Source: Calothrix sp. 336/3 (lineage in GTDB: Bacteria; Cyanobacteriota; Cyanobacteriia; Cyanobacteriales; Nostocaceae). Taken from it: DNA of 64,000 nt. Below the pieces are notes generated by a model, which did no database searches, had not been told where the DNA came from, and saw only the letters and a program-made list of their open reading frames with translations. Numbering within the stretch: position 1 is the stretch's first letter; every line of letters begins with the position of its first letter. Made by a program: the position numbers and the translations under genes. The stretch is from positions 5,310,700 to 5,374,699 of the forward strand of contig NZ_CP011382.1 in NCBI RefSeq assembly GCF_000734895.2, read 5' to 3'. Below are positions 46,614 through 55,953 of the stretch, piece after piece.

Positions 46614-46761
46614 TTTGAGAATTGAGATTTACAGCCGTTATGGATAGCTAATTACTGATTGCTAATCACTGTGTGAATATGTATTCAGCTATTAGTAATT
46701 AGCATCTATAATGTTCTGCAAATATTTTGATAGTAAAATTTTTTTTGATTTTGAGTAAAGA

Positions 46762-47640
46762 ATGTTTTCTATTTATATATTGACCTATAACGAAGAATTA
46801 GATATTGCCCCTTGTATTGAGTCGGCAATGTTAAGTGATGACATTATTGTGGTGGATTCTTGTAGTAGCGATCGCACTGTGGAAATTGCTAGTCGCTACC
46901 CTGTGCGCGTTGTGCAGCATCCCTTTGAAACCCATGGCAAGCAACGTACATGGATGTTAGAAAATATACAACCTAAGTATGATTGGGTGTATATTCTGGA
47001 AGCCGATGAAAGAATGACCCCAGAATTATTTGCTGAATGTGAACAGGCAAAGGAAAATCCAGATTACATTGGTTACTACGTCGCCGAACGGGTGATTTTC
47101 CTCAATACCTGGATTCGTCGTAGCACCCAATACCCTCGCTACCAGATGCGTCTTTTCCGTCATGGGAAAGTTTGGTTTACAGACTACGGTCATACAGAGC
47201 GGGAAGTTTGCCAAGGGGCAACCAGTTTTTTACTGCAAACCTATCCCCATTACACCTGTAGCAAGGGTTTGAGTCGTTGGATTGAAAAACATAACCGTTA
47301 TTCCACGGATGAAGCCAAGGAAACTCTGCATCAATTAGAACGTGGCTCCGTGAGTTGGCGAGATTTATTATTAGGTCGTTCGGAAGTGGAGCGCCGCCGC
47401 GCCCTGAAGGATTTATCCCTTCGCCTACCAGCTCGACCTTTGTTACGCTTTTTCTATATGTATTTTATTTTAGGTGGTTGTTTAGATGGGCGGGCGGGTT
47501 TAGCCTGGTGTACTCTCCAAGCTTTTTATGAATACTTAATTCTACTGAAGGCGTGGGAAATGAAGTATTTACCGACACCATCTATTGAAGAAAAATTGCC
47601 AGATATCCTCAAGAGTCCAGCATCAACAGTTAACAGTTAA
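46762..47640 (+). CDS. Glycosyltransferase family 2 protein
   Basis: A 292-residue GT-A enzyme. The start FSIYILTYNEELDIAPCIESAM is followed by DIIVVDSCSSDRTVEIA and VYILEADERMTPEL, the metal-binding DxD-equivalent, with a charged C-terminal half and a hydrophobic patch near the end (FFYMYFILGGCLDGRAGLAW) that suggests membrane association. It probably adds a sugar to a lipid-linked surface glycan. It follows the HpsJ-like gene by 148 bases. Confidence 0.85.
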   Translation: MFSIYILTYNEELDIAPCIESAMLSDDIIVVDSCSSDRTVEIASRYPVRVVQHPFETHGKQRTWMLENIQPKYDWVYILEADERMTPELFAECEQAKENPDYIGYYVAERVIFLNTWIRRSTQYPRYQMRLFRHGKVWFTDYGHTEREVCQGATSFLLQTYPHYTCSKGLSRWIEKHNRYSTDEAKETLHQLERGSVSWRDLLLGRSEVERRRALKDLSLRLPARPLLRFFYMYFILGGCLDGRAGLAWCTLQAFYEYLILLKAWEMKYLPTPSIEEKLPDILKSPASTVNS

Positions 47641-47718
47641 CGGATAAGATATTTGATTAGATAATTTATTTATAGGGAGGGGCGATCGCTCCTCTCTTTT
47701 GTTTATTGGGGGAATATT

Positions 47719-48405
47719 GTGCATTTACTAATTCCAGCTGCGGGAATGGGCAAACGAATGGGCAGTGATCGCAACAAATTGCTCTTGACATTGCGATCGC
47801 AGACAATTATTCATTGGACTTTAGCAGCAGCGATCGCCTCCGAGGAAATCACCTGGATTGGTATCATTGCCCAACCTGCCGATTTGCCAGACTTACAAAG
47901 AATCATAGAGGCAGCACAACCTTCCAAACCCATACAATTCATCCAAGGAGGTTCCACACGCCAGGAATCTGTCTACAATGGCTTACAAGCCTTACCTGAG
48001 GATGCCCAGCAGGTTTTAATCCATGATGGAGCCAGATGTCTCGCCACACCCAGCTTACTGGATAGATGCGCGATCGCTATCCGTCACTGCCCCGGTTTAA
48101 TTGCTGCCATCCCGGTAAAGGACACAATCAAAGTCGTAGACGACAACAAAATTATCCAAAGCACCCCAGACCGAAGTCAACTCTGGGCAGCACAAACACC
48201 CCAAGGATTTAATGTCCAACTCCTCAAAGAATGCCACGATATGGGAGTTCGCCAAGGTTGGGAAGTCACCGATGATGCGGCTCTATTTGAGAAATGTGGC
48301 TATAGTGTACGCATCGTTGAAGGAGAAGAAACGAATTTGAAAGTCACAACTCCCCAAGATTTGGCGATCGCCGAGTTCATTCTGGCAACAAGATTCGGAG
48401 CATAA
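47719..48405 (+). CDS. ispD: 2-C-methyl-D-erythritol 4-phosphate cytidylyltransferase
   Basis: A 228-residue enzyme of the MEP isoprenoid pathway that joins CTP to MEP. The start is GTG at 47719. The nucleotide-binding N-terminus is HLLIPAAGMGKRMGSDRNKLLL. The conserved blocks QGGSTRQESVYNGL, VLIHDGARCLATP and WAAQTPQGFNVQLL are present, and the end VEGEETNLKVTTPQDLAIAE matches the family. Length is normal. IspF is not adjacent. Confidence 0.96.
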   Translation: MHLLIPAAGMGKRMGSDRNKLLLTLRSQTIIHWTLAAAIASEEITWIGIIAQPADLPDLQRIIEAAQPSKPIQFIQGGSTRQESVYNGLQALPEDAQQVLIHDGARCLATPSLLDRCAIAIRHCPGLIAAIPVKDTIKVVDDNKIIQSTPDRSQLWAAQTPQGFNVQLLKECHDMGVRQGWEVTDDAALFEKCGYSVRIVEGEETNLKVTTPQDLAIAEFILATRFGA

Positions 48406-48577
48406 ATTAGGGCGCAAGGAGAAGGGTATTTTCGCAATATAACGTTGACTTGGGCTTGATAATATGCTAATCTCCCTTCCACTTGACATCCGTGGGGGCT
48501 GTCCAAAATTCTATAATTAAATCCCAAATTGGATGACCTTCACTCCAGATAGCGCAGAGTTATGAATCAGTAACTAA

Positions 48578-49099
48578 ATGAATGCAGCGACAAAGATAGA
48601 AGCCATTCTCTATTTAAAGGGTAAACCCTTGTCAATTAGTGAAATAGCAGAGTATGCCGCCTGCGATCGCGCCACGGCAGAAGAGGGAATTATCGAGCTA
48701 ATTGATGAATATGCCCACCGAGAGAGTGCCTTGGAAGTCATTGAAACACCAAACGGGTATAGTTTACAACTACGTTCTGACTTTCAGGACTTAGTCCAAA
48801 CTTTAATCCCCGTAGAGTTGGGTTTAGGAGCATTACGAACCTTAGCCGCGATCGCTCTCAACAACCCCATATTACAAAGTGACTTAATTAACCTCCGAGG
48901 TTCAGGAGCATATCAGCACGTTCAAGAATTAGTGGAACAGGGTTTTGTTAAAAAACGCCGCAATCAAGATTCCCGCTCCTATGCTCTACAAATTACCCCG
49001 AAATTTCATCAATATTTTCAAGTTGAACAACTACCCCAACTACTCACAGCGAATATTGAACCCCAACAATTAGAATTGACCCTCGCAGTCGGAGAATAG
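48578..49099 (+). CDS. scpB: Segregation and condensation protein B
   Basis: A 173-residue winged-helix protein of the SMC-ScpAB condensin complex, which compacts and segregates chromosomes. The start NAATKIEAILYLKGKPLSISEIAEY and the middle LGLGALRTLAAIALNNPILQSDLINLRGS match ScpB. The C-terminal wing (VKKRRNQDSRSYALQITPKF) is present. ScpA is not in the window. The start is ATG at 48578; no close upstream gene in the same strand except ispD, 173 bases before. Confidence 0.92.
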   Translation: MNAATKIEAILYLKGKPLSISEIAEYAACDRATAEEGIIELIDEYAHRESALEVIETPNGYSLQLRSDFQDLVQTLIPVELGLGALRTLAAIALNNPILQSDLINLRGSGAYQHVQELVEQGFVKKRRNQDSRSYALQITPKFHQYFQVEQLPQLLTANIEPQQLELTLAVGE

Positions 49100-49218
49100 A
49101 TTCAGAATTTCTACTCCTTTTCCTCCCCCTGATCTCCCTCCCCAGACAAACTAAATTGCCAGTCACCTTATACTATGGTTTACAGTAGAATTAGCAACTC
49201 AGCTATAAAAAATCGCCA

Positions 49219-49566
49219 ATGGTGTTTGATCCTAACTTTCTGAATGACAACTTTGAGGAACACCCCCATCAGCATCTGAGTGACAACTTTGAGGAACAGT
49301 CTAACCAGTTACTCAAATACTTGCAGCATCAGTCTCCTGAGGTTTTAGCTATTGTCGCCCAGTCTGTCAGTCCGGAAATCAAGCAAATCATCTCTCAAAA
49401 CGTCCAAGGACTGGTAGGGATGCTGCCTACAGAAAATTTCAACGTCCAAATTACCACAGACCGAGATAACCTTGCAGGTCTCCTCGCTTCCGCCATGATG
49501 ACGGGGTATTTCCTCAGGCAAATGGAACAAAGAATGCATTTGGACATCTCGGTTAATGGTCAATAG
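49219..49566 (+). CDS. DUF760 family protein
   Basis: A 115-residue protein. The stretch SNQLLKYLQHQSPEVLAIVAQSVSPEIKQIISQNVQGLVGMLP and the following DRDNLAGLLASAMMTGYFLRQMEQRMHL match DUF760, which is shared by cyanobacteria and plastids and has unclear function. The N-terminus has two repeats of an LxDNFEEHP/Q motif (about 8-12 and 21-28). No signal peptide is visible. Confidence 0.88.
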   Translation: MVFDPNFLNDNFEEHPHQHLSDNFEEQSNQLLKYLQHQSPEVLAIVAQSVSPEIKQIISQNVQGLVGMLPTENFNVQITTDRDNLAGLLASAMMTGYFLRQMEQRMHLDISVNGQ

Positions 49567-49683
49567 TCATTGGTCAATAGTCATTACTTATCAGTCCATG
49601 GTTAACAGATATCTCACATCACCTGCTAACCACTCACTACCTGGCAATAATGACGACCAATGAATTGACTCCCCAGGGAATAA

Positions 49684-50916
49684 CTACTTTTGTGGATAAG
49701 ATCCAGACTGGACTTGCAAAGAAATAATTTGCCCTTCTCTGTTGATTTCCATGTGTAGAATGTCACCCACTGAGCTAGATTCCACTAGCTTCTGAACTTG
49801 TGCGGCTGTTTTTACAGCTTTCCCATTCACCTTTTGAATCACATCTCCTGGACGCAGTCCCCCCTTTTCGGCTGGTGACTTTTCTAACACCCCTTTAATG
49901 GCGACACCCGCATTTTGGGTGATATTAAGTCTATTTTCCTGGTTAATTTGCTGTTTTTTACTAGGTGATAGGTCTACCATTTCGATACCAATAAACGGAT
50001 GTTCAACCTTACCTTTAGTAAATAATTCCGTGGCAATCCGCGCCGCAGTTTCAATGGGAATAGCAAAACCTAGTCCTTGAGCATCAGCACGAATTGCAGT
50101 ATTCACACCAATAACCTCTCCGTTGGAGTTAAGCAGGGGTCCACCGGAGTTACCAGGGTTAATCGGAGCATCCGTTTGAATAAAACTGACACGCTTGTCG
50201 GGGACTCCCACCTGAGCGCTTGTACGGTCTGTGGCGCTAATAATACCGAGGGTGACTGTATTATCTAATCCCAAGGGATTACCAATCGCGATCGCCCATT
50301 GTCCAGGAATAAGATTTTGGGAATTGCCTAGTTTCACCGTAGGTAACTTAATGGCAGGAATTTTGACCACAGCCACATCAGTCATCGTATCAATACCTAT
50401 AACCTTACCTTCAAAAGAACGACCGTCTTTCAAAGTCACCTGTACAGTATCTGTATTCGCCACAACATGAGCATTAGTTAGCAACCGACCATCTTCACTT
50501 AAAATAAATCCCGAACCCGTCCCCCTTTCAATTCTTTCCTGGGGTATTTGCTGCTCATCATCCCCAAAAAAACGCCTGAGCAAGGGATTTTTTAAAGCAT
50601 CAGAAATGGGATTTGCCACTTTGCGTGTTGCATTAATTCTGACCACCGCCGGTCCTGTTCGTTGGACAGCCGCCGCCACAAAATTAACTTTATCATTCCC
50701 CGCTACTTCAATACTGCCGCGTATTGGGTGGGAAAAGACTGTCTCCGTAGGTGAGGTGACTGTCACGTTTCTCAATTCTTGAAAGGAGCGACTTCGCGTT
50801 AAAAGATAAGGACTGCCTAACAACACCGCGCTCCCACCGATTCCACCACCTACTAATACTAAGGAGAAATACACGGCTAGTTGTTTCCAGGGTAAGTTCA
50901 TAATCATTCCGCTCAA
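49684..50916 (-). CDS. HtrA-type S1C serine protease with PDZ domain
   Basis: A 410-residue envelope protease (HhoA/HhoB/HtrA group of cyanobacteria). Residues 8-32 form a signal anchor. The catalytic triad lies in LTNAHVVANTD (His), DVAVVKIPA (Asp) and INPGNSGGPLLN (Ser). A PDZ domain lies at about 305-395 (GLRPGDVIQKVNGKAVKTAAQV). It degrades damaged proteins outside the cytoplasm or in the lumen. Which of the three paralogues it is cannot be decided here. It is divergent from the LysM-M23 gene with about 190 bases between. Confidence 0.94.
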   Translation of the reverse strand: MSGMIMNLPWKQLAVYFSLVLVGGGIGGSAVLLGSPYLLTRSRSFQELRNVTVTSPTETVFSHPIRGSIEVAGNDKVNFVAAAVQRTGPAVVRINATRKVANPISDALKNPLLRRFFGDDEQQIPQERIERGTGSGFILSEDGRLLTNAHVVANTDTVQVTLKDGRSFEGKVIGIDTMTDVAVVKIPAIKLPTVKLGNSQNLIPGQWAIAIGNPLGLDNTVTLGIISATDRTSAQVGVPDKRVSFIQTDAPINPGNSGGPLLNSNGEVIGVNTAIRADAQGLGFAIPIETAARIATELFTKGKVEHPFIGIEMVDLSPSKKQQINQENRLNITQNAGVAIKGVLEKSPAEKGGLRPGDVIQKVNGKAVKTAAQVQKLVESSSVGDILHMEINREGQIISLQVQSGSYPQK

Positions 50917-51102
50917 AGAAATGCAGGCGCTAACTTCTAAGTGTAGTCAAGCAAATGGCAATTTGACAGTTTTGTTCTCAGGAAAATTTTATCAATTAGC
51001 GATAAATTAGCGATTAGATGTTACTGATTATTTGTGGCTTGTGGTACAGAAGCAATGTAGGGCATCTGTACAGTAGTTAGTATTAGTCCTTGTTGCCTAA
51101 GC

Positions 51103-52056
51103 ATGATAAATGACCAAAGACAAATGAACACAAATAAAATTTATTTTCGCTTCATCAATATATATATGAATTTGAGAAAAAGTCTAGGATTTTTCTCCCA
51201 TTTCCTCAGTTTTATCTGGCTGATGCTTACACCATACCAGATGGCTTTTGCACAAACAACAACTAAAAACTGCCCGATACCAGCTTTAGAACGTTTTCAG
51301 CGCCATCGAGTTGGACGTGGTGAAACTATTGCCAGCATTGCTGAGAATTACAACTTGTCACCAGCTACTATTATTAACATGAATCCGACTTTACAGAGCG
51401 GGAAAGTCACAATTGGTAGTGATATTTTAATTCCTCCCTACAATGGCATTATCATCGCTGTCAGTAATGGTGAAACTTGGGGACAAATAGCATCTCGATA
51501 CAAAGTCCGTGCAGATGCTCTGTTTGAAATTAATGGCTGCAAACCACCCTCCAAGTTTGCGTTTGTTCCCGTAGTGCAGAAGTCAGCAAATCCGAACATT
51601 TCCAGAGTTAATATCAATACATCCCCTGGGGATTCCAGTCAGATAAAACTAGTGGGCTATCCTTTACCAAATGTCAGCAAAACTACTCTACCCTATGGAT
51701 GGCAAATCAACCCGCAAACTGGGGACGTGTTTTTTCACAGTGGCATTGATTTAGTGGCAACAGTGGGGACACCCGTCAATAGTTTGGCAGCAGGAACCGT
51801 TGTTTTTGCAGGTTTTCAGGACAGTTATGGTAATTTAGTAGTGATTAATCATGATGGTGGGTTACAAACTCGCTACGCTCAACTAGAAAGTATTCGAGTT
51901 TCTGTGGGACAAAGGGTCAAAATCGGCGAAATTATTGGCAATGTGGGTACTACAGGGCAACCGACATCAAAACAGCCTCATTTACATTTTGAAGTTCGTT
52001 CTAGCTCATCCTTAGGCTGGAAGGCACAGGATCCAAAGACGTATTTACAAAAATAA
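51103..52056 (+). CDS. LysM and M23 domain peptidoglycan hydrolase, exported
   Basis: A 317-residue exported enzyme; an internal ATG at 51124 is an alternative start. A hydrophobic segment (FFSHFLSFIWLMLTPYQMAFA, about 27-49) is the signal peptide. Two LysM-like units follow: HRVGRGETIASIAENYNLSPATIINMNP and IAVSNGETWGQIASRYKVRADALFEINGC. The M23 part has VFFHSGIDLVATVGTPV and KQPHLHFEVRSS, the zinc ligands. It should bind and cleave peptidoglycan. It is a second M23 gene in the window after 39988, with LysM as the difference. Confidence 0.93.
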   Translation: MINDQRQMNTNKIYFRFINIYMNLRKSLGFFSHFLSFIWLMLTPYQMAFAQTTTKNCPIPALERFQRHRVGRGETIASIAENYNLSPATIINMNPTLQSGKVTIGSDILIPPYNGIIIAVSNGETWGQIASRYKVRADALFEINGCKPPSKFAFVPVVQKSANPNISRVNINTSPGDSSQIKLVGYPLPNVSKTTLPYGWQINPQTGDVFFHSGIDLVATVGTPVNSLAAGTVVFAGFQDSYGNLVVINHDGGLQTRYAQLESIRVSVGQRVKIGEIIGNVGTTGQPTSKQPHLHFEVRSSSSLGWKAQDPKTYLQK

Positions 52057-52184
52057 TTATGTCCGATTCCAAGGTTGATTAAATATTCTCAATTTAGCGA
52101 TCGCCCCCTGATTTTAGTCTCCAGTTAAATAACCCCTTGATAGGACAAAATCTATCTTAATGAGACTAACCTAAAAATTTCTTC

Positions 52185-53258
52185 ATGACTTCTACCAATT
52201 CTCAAACTAAAGATTTTACAGAAAAATTTAGTGGCACTCTTTCGGATTACATCACGGCGATCGCCTGGTCTGGTGATACCTTAGCTTTAGCCTCTGCTGC
52301 GGGTGAGGTGGTATTGTGGCAGCAAGGCAATCTGGTGAATTTACAGACATCTGCAAATGGTACATCTGTCGATTGTTTAGCTTTTTCCCATGATGGCAAA
52401 TTCCTAGCAGTTGGCGGACAGGATGGCAAGGTAAAAATCTGGGAGCATACAGAGTTAATTTATACCTGGGAAAATGCCCCTGCTTGGGTAGATAAGTTAG
52501 TTTGGAACCCGAAAAGTCACCAGTTAGCTTTTAGTTTAGGTCGGCGAGTACAAGTTTGGGATATTCCTAGTCACCAGATGCTCGTTGATTTAAATTTTGC
52601 TTCCTCTTCCGTTTTAGGTATAGATTGGCGCAGCGATGGTAAATATTTAGCCATTGGTGGTTATTTGGGAGCGAAAGTTTGGAGTTGTGAGGATTGGCAA
52701 CAGGAACCCTACATTATTGATATACCTTCTGCCAGTTTAGCGATCGCCTGGTCTCCCGATGGTAAGTACTTTGCTACTGGTAACTTAGATCGGACAATCA
52801 CTGTGGTGGAAAGTCAACTTCTGACTTCCGGAGCAGACCCCAACCCGTGGATTATGCGAGGTTTCCCTGGTAAAATTCGTCAGATAGCTTGGTCTGATAT
52901 CGGCAATCAAATAGGGGTTCCCATTCTTGCGACTTGCAGTGTGGATGGAATTGTTGTGTGGGAAAAATCTCCCGATGAAGCGGTAGGTTGGGAAGCCAGA
53001 GTTTTAACTAACCATGTGGATATTATTCAGGCGATCGCCTTCGCACCCAAAAGCTTTTTACTTGCTTCTGCGGGAAGCGATGGTTGGTTGTGTCTGTGGA
53101 AAAAAGCCAAGCAAATTTCCCAAATTCTCACAGGTACAGAATCCGGTTTTTCCTCTGTTGCTTGGGATAACTCCGGTAAACAAATTGCCGCAGGTTGTAG
53201 TAGTGGCGAATTTATGATTTGGTCAAAGAATACCAAAGGTCAAGGTTTTGCACGTTAG
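52185..53258 (+). CDS. WD40 repeat protein
   Basis: A 357-residue protein made of about seven WD40 units, for example AFSHDGKFLAVGGQDGKVKIWE, AWSPDGKYFATGNLDRTITVV and AFAPKSFLLASAGSDGWLCLWKK. It should form one beta-propeller. No kinase or other domain is attached, unlike many cyanobacterial WD40 proteins. It has no signal peptide, so it is likely a cytoplasmic scaffold. The partner is unknown. Confidence 0.9.
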   Translation: MTSTNSQTKDFTEKFSGTLSDYITAIAWSGDTLALASAAGEVVLWQQGNLVNLQTSANGTSVDCLAFSHDGKFLAVGGQDGKVKIWEHTELIYTWENAPAWVDKLVWNPKSHQLAFSLGRRVQVWDIPSHQMLVDLNFASSSVLGIDWRSDGKYLAIGGYLGAKVWSCEDWQQEPYIIDIPSASLAIAWSPDGKYFATGNLDRTITVVESQLLTSGADPNPWIMRGFPGKIRQIAWSDIGNQIGVPILATCSVDGIVVWEKSPDEAVGWEARVLTNHVDIIQAIAFAPKSFLLASAGSDGWLCLWKKAKQISQILTGTESGFSSVAWDNSGKQIAAGCSSGEFMIWSKNTKGQGFAR

Positions 53259-53338
53259 CAAAGGAACAAAACAACTGCGTGACTAATCAGTAAGAATTAG
53301 TTATGCTTATTTTCAAGAGTGTTGATATTCGGAATTTT

Positions 53339-53608
53339 ATGAATTTAATCAAACTGGTTTTACTCGCTTGCCCTGCATTCATTGCCTCCATACTACTGGT
53401 AGCTAATCCAGCACAAGCAGCAGTCACTGATATTACCCATCCTATACCCCAAGTGGTTCAAGTCTCCGTGCAATCTCATCACACTGTCTTCACTCCCCAT
53501 TTAGCCACATCCAACCCAATTAAAGACCAACTGGGCTGTAATTGTTCTAGTTGTGTGAAAGTCAGAATGCAACTAGAAGGCAAGCTACCTTTATCCAGTG
53601 TTCTCTAA
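53339..53608 (+). CDS. Small exported protein with a CNCSSC motif
   Basis: An 89-residue protein from the ATG at 53339; the longer frame at 53303 has a poor start. The signal peptide (about 1-25) ends NPAQA-AV. The mature part is polar with many H, S, T and P, and ends with KDQLGCNCSSCVKVRMQLEGKLPLSSVL. The CxCxxC triplet could bind metal or form a disulfide. I do not recognise a family. A hairpin at 53644-53671 lies 35 bases downstream. Confidence 0.65.
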   Translation: MNLIKLVLLACPAFIASILLVANPAQAAVTDITHPIPQVVQVSVQSHHTVFTPHLATSNPIKDQLGCNCSSCVKVRMQLEGKLPLSSVL

Positions 53609-53643
53609 ATTTCAGCTTGACCAACAATCAAATAGTATAAGAC

Positions 53644-53671
53644 CTAGAGGTTGAGTATTTTCATCCTCTAG
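53644..53671 (+). terminator. Terminator after the CNCSSC protein gene
   Basis: CTAGAGG (53644-53650) pairs with CCTCTAG (53665-53671) across a 14-base loop, followed by ATTTTG. It fits an intrinsic terminator of moderate strength. Confidence 0.55.
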
Positions 53672-53778
53672 ATTTTGCGTTGATGCTAAAAACTTACACA
53701 CATTTTTCTAATTTGATGTTTCTGGTAAACCTCATAGCTGTTGTCCATGGCTACTTTTGGTTATAACAAAAGAAAATC

Positions 53779-54267
53779 GTGATGAAGTTACTAAACGTGC
53801 GAAAACGTTATCTCGGATATCTTTTGGTTGTGATGATATTTTTCGGAACTATTAGCAGTGTAGTTGCCTACTCTGTGATATCTGAGCGATCGCCAGTCTT
53901 AGAATGTCAGGAATGGGGATTCTACCGCTCCAAAGGTAAAAGATACTATACCTATCCCGAAAAAATTGTAGTTCAACCCTGGCGTGGTCAACATCACGTA
54001 TATGCTATTTTCAATGTCCCCAGTGAATATATCAACGATAAGCAGTTCACCTTGAATATCTCCGATAACGATACATTTTGCGGTATTCTCAAATATGAAG
54101 GCACAGGTTCTATAGATAATGTCTCCCCCAAACCCGGACATTATTTGATGAAAGGATTTATAAATACTCGTCAGGCTTTAGGAATCATCATTCAAGGTAA
54201 AGGAGACGAGTTAAAACAGGCAAGTAACTGGAGAATGGGTTACGTCAAAAAAGACGAAAAATTATAA
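53779..54267 (+). CDS. Exported protein of unknown function
   Basis: A 162-residue protein with a signal anchor at about residues 12-33 (LGYLLVVMIFFGTISSVVAYSV). The rest is a likely beta domain, with one cysteine in VLECQEW and one in TFCGIL that may pair. The start at 53779 gives MMKLLNV, with the second ATG equally possible. It converges on the CNT transporter gene with 3 bases between the stop codons. I do not recognise a family. Confidence 0.65.
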   Translation: MMKLLNVRKRYLGYLLVVMIFFGTISSVVAYSVISERSPVLECQEWGFYRSKGKRYYTYPEKIVVQPWRGQHHVYAIFNVPSEYINDKQFTLNISDNDTFCGILKYEGTGSIDNVSPKPGHYLMKGFINTRQALGIIIQGKGDELKQASNWRMGYVKKDEKL

Positions 54268-54270
54268 AAA

Positions 54271-55479
54271 CTATACCAAAATTCCAGCAATACAAGCAGT
54301 AATAAAACCTGCTAACAAACCCCCCACCATGGAACGCACACCCATCTTGGCTAAATCATGCTGACGATGGGGAGCCATTCCTGTAATTCCACCAATGGCA
54401 ATTCCAATTGAGCCAACATTCGCAAAATTACACAGAGCATAGGTAGCAATAATTATCCCCCGCTCAGATATTTTCTTCTGTTCAATTAAGGTTTTCAAAT
54501 CCAAATAGGCAATAAATTCATTCAGAATAGTTTTCTTACCCAGTAATGCTCCCACCTGTGCACAGTCTGCCCAGGGTACACCCATTAACCAAGCCACGGG
54601 AGCCATAATAAAGGATAGCATCCATTCCAAGGACAACTGAGGTAAACCAACGCGAGAACCCAACCACCCCAGTAAAGCGTTTGCTGCTGCCAATAAACCT
54701 AAAAAGGCAATAATCATCACACCAACATTGACAGCCAACTTTACCCCATCGATCGCCCCCGTAGTTGCCGCATCAACAGCGTTAACATAGTTACTTTTCA
54801 CATCCATTTTCACATTGCTGGCTGTGTCAGGAATCTCAGTTTCGGGATACATTAACTTGGCAACAACCAAAGCAGTCGGTGCAGTCATAAAAAAGGCAGC
54901 AACTAGATGTTCTGCTGGCACACCAAAGGATAGATAGGCTCCCAACACCCCCCCTGCAACCGTCGCAAAACCCCCAGTCATCACCGCAAATAGCTCAGAT
55001 TGGGTCATCGTTGCTACATAGGGTTTGACCAATAGGGGTGACTCAGTGGGACCAAGGAAAATATTACCAGCCGTAGAAAGGGACTCCGCACCGGATGTTT
55101 TCATGGTTTTCATCATCACCCATGCCAAACCATTCACAACGAGTTGTAAAATTCTGTAGTGATATAAAACACTGATAAATGCGGAGAAGAAAATAATAGT
55201 TGGTAGTATCTGAAAAGCAAAAAAGTGGTCTTTGTAATTGTCACCGAAGACGAATTTAGCACCAACATCCGAAAAAGAGAGAAAATTACTGATCACATCA
55301 CCTAAGGATTTGAAGACTGCTAAACCTCCCGGTGTTTTCAGAATCAAGATGGCAAAAACGAATTCTAACCCCAAACCCCAGGCAATTGTCTGCCATCGCA
55401 CTGCCTGACGATTAGAGGATAAACCGTAGGCTATGACGATAAAAACGATGATTCCCAGAAAAGATATGGCACGTTCCAT
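54271..55479 (-). CDS. Concentrative nucleoside transporter (NupC/CNT family)
   Basis: About 402 residues from the ATG at 55479; a TTG at 55500 would add seven residues. Eight or more membrane segments are visible. The GNIFLGPTESPLLVKPYV, FATVAGGVLGAYL and YALCNFANVGSIGIAIGGITGMAP stretches match the CNT family, which imports nucleosides with sodium or protons. It is a single gene converging on 53779. Its presence fits nucleoside recovery. Confidence 0.92.
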   Translation of the reverse strand: MERAISFLGIIVFIVIAYGLSSNRQAVRWQTIAWGLGLEFVFAILILKTPGGLAVFKSLGDVISNFLSFSDVGAKFVFGDNYKDHFFAFQILPTIIFFSAFISVLYHYRILQLVVNGLAWVMMKTMKTSGAESLSTAGNIFLGPTESPLLVKPYVATMTQSELFAVMTGGFATVAGGVLGAYLSFGVPAEHLVAAFFMTAPTALVVAKLMYPETEIPDTASNVKMDVKSNYVNAVDAATTGAIDGVKLAVNVGVMIIAFLGLLAAANALLGWLGSRVGLPQLSLEWMLSFIMAPVAWLMGVPWADCAQVGALLGKKTILNEFIAYLDLKTLIEQKKISERGIIIATYALCNFANVGSIGIAIGGITGMAPHRQHDLAKMGVRSMVGGLLAGFITACIAGILV

Positions 55480-55698
55480 AGATAACACCCAAAAGAACAA
55501 TATACACTGTTGAATATATCAGGGTAGATGATTCTATAGATACATAGCAAATTATCATGTCTGTCAATAGGTTGGTGCTATGAAGTCTGGTAAATAGCTT
55601 AATTCCATATGTTTTTCTCCCATTACTCCTTAGCTATTACTGACCTTAAGGAATAGTATAAGTATTCAAGCATACACGACATATACTACTCAACATCC

Positions 55699-55953
55699 AT
55701 GTCTTCCGGCATCTATGCAATCGCCCACATCGGCAATTTTCAGCTTTATGTGGGTGAGGTTCACCGAATTAGTCAAAAATGGCCCCCCCTCTTGGCACTA
55801 TTGAATAGTGGTGGCTATCCCCATCAGCAGTTACAGGAGGAATGGCAACGAGAGGGAGATAAACGGCATTTTTCCTTCCATACCAAGGAAGAAATTCTTG
55901 CAGATAAAAAAATTATCGGGATTGAAGAATTAATCACACTCGTAACTGAGTGA
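55699..55953 (+). CDS. GIY-YIG-like small protein
   Basis: An 84-residue protein. The start SGIYAIAHIGNFQLYVGEVHR contains the two tyrosine motifs of the GIY-YIG nuclease fold (GIY at 4-6, YVG at 16-18) with an Arg soon after. The later HQQLQEEWQREGDKRHFSF resembles the family's fourth-strand region. At 84 residues it is only the minimal domain, with no obvious DNA-binding extension. It may be a nuclease or a decayed derivative. It overlaps the end of surE by 20 bases on the opposite strand. Confidence 0.6.
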   Translation: MSSGIYAIAHIGNFQLYVGEVHRISQKWPPLLALLNSGGYPHQQLQEEWQREGDKRHFSFHTKEEILADKKIIGIEELITLVTE

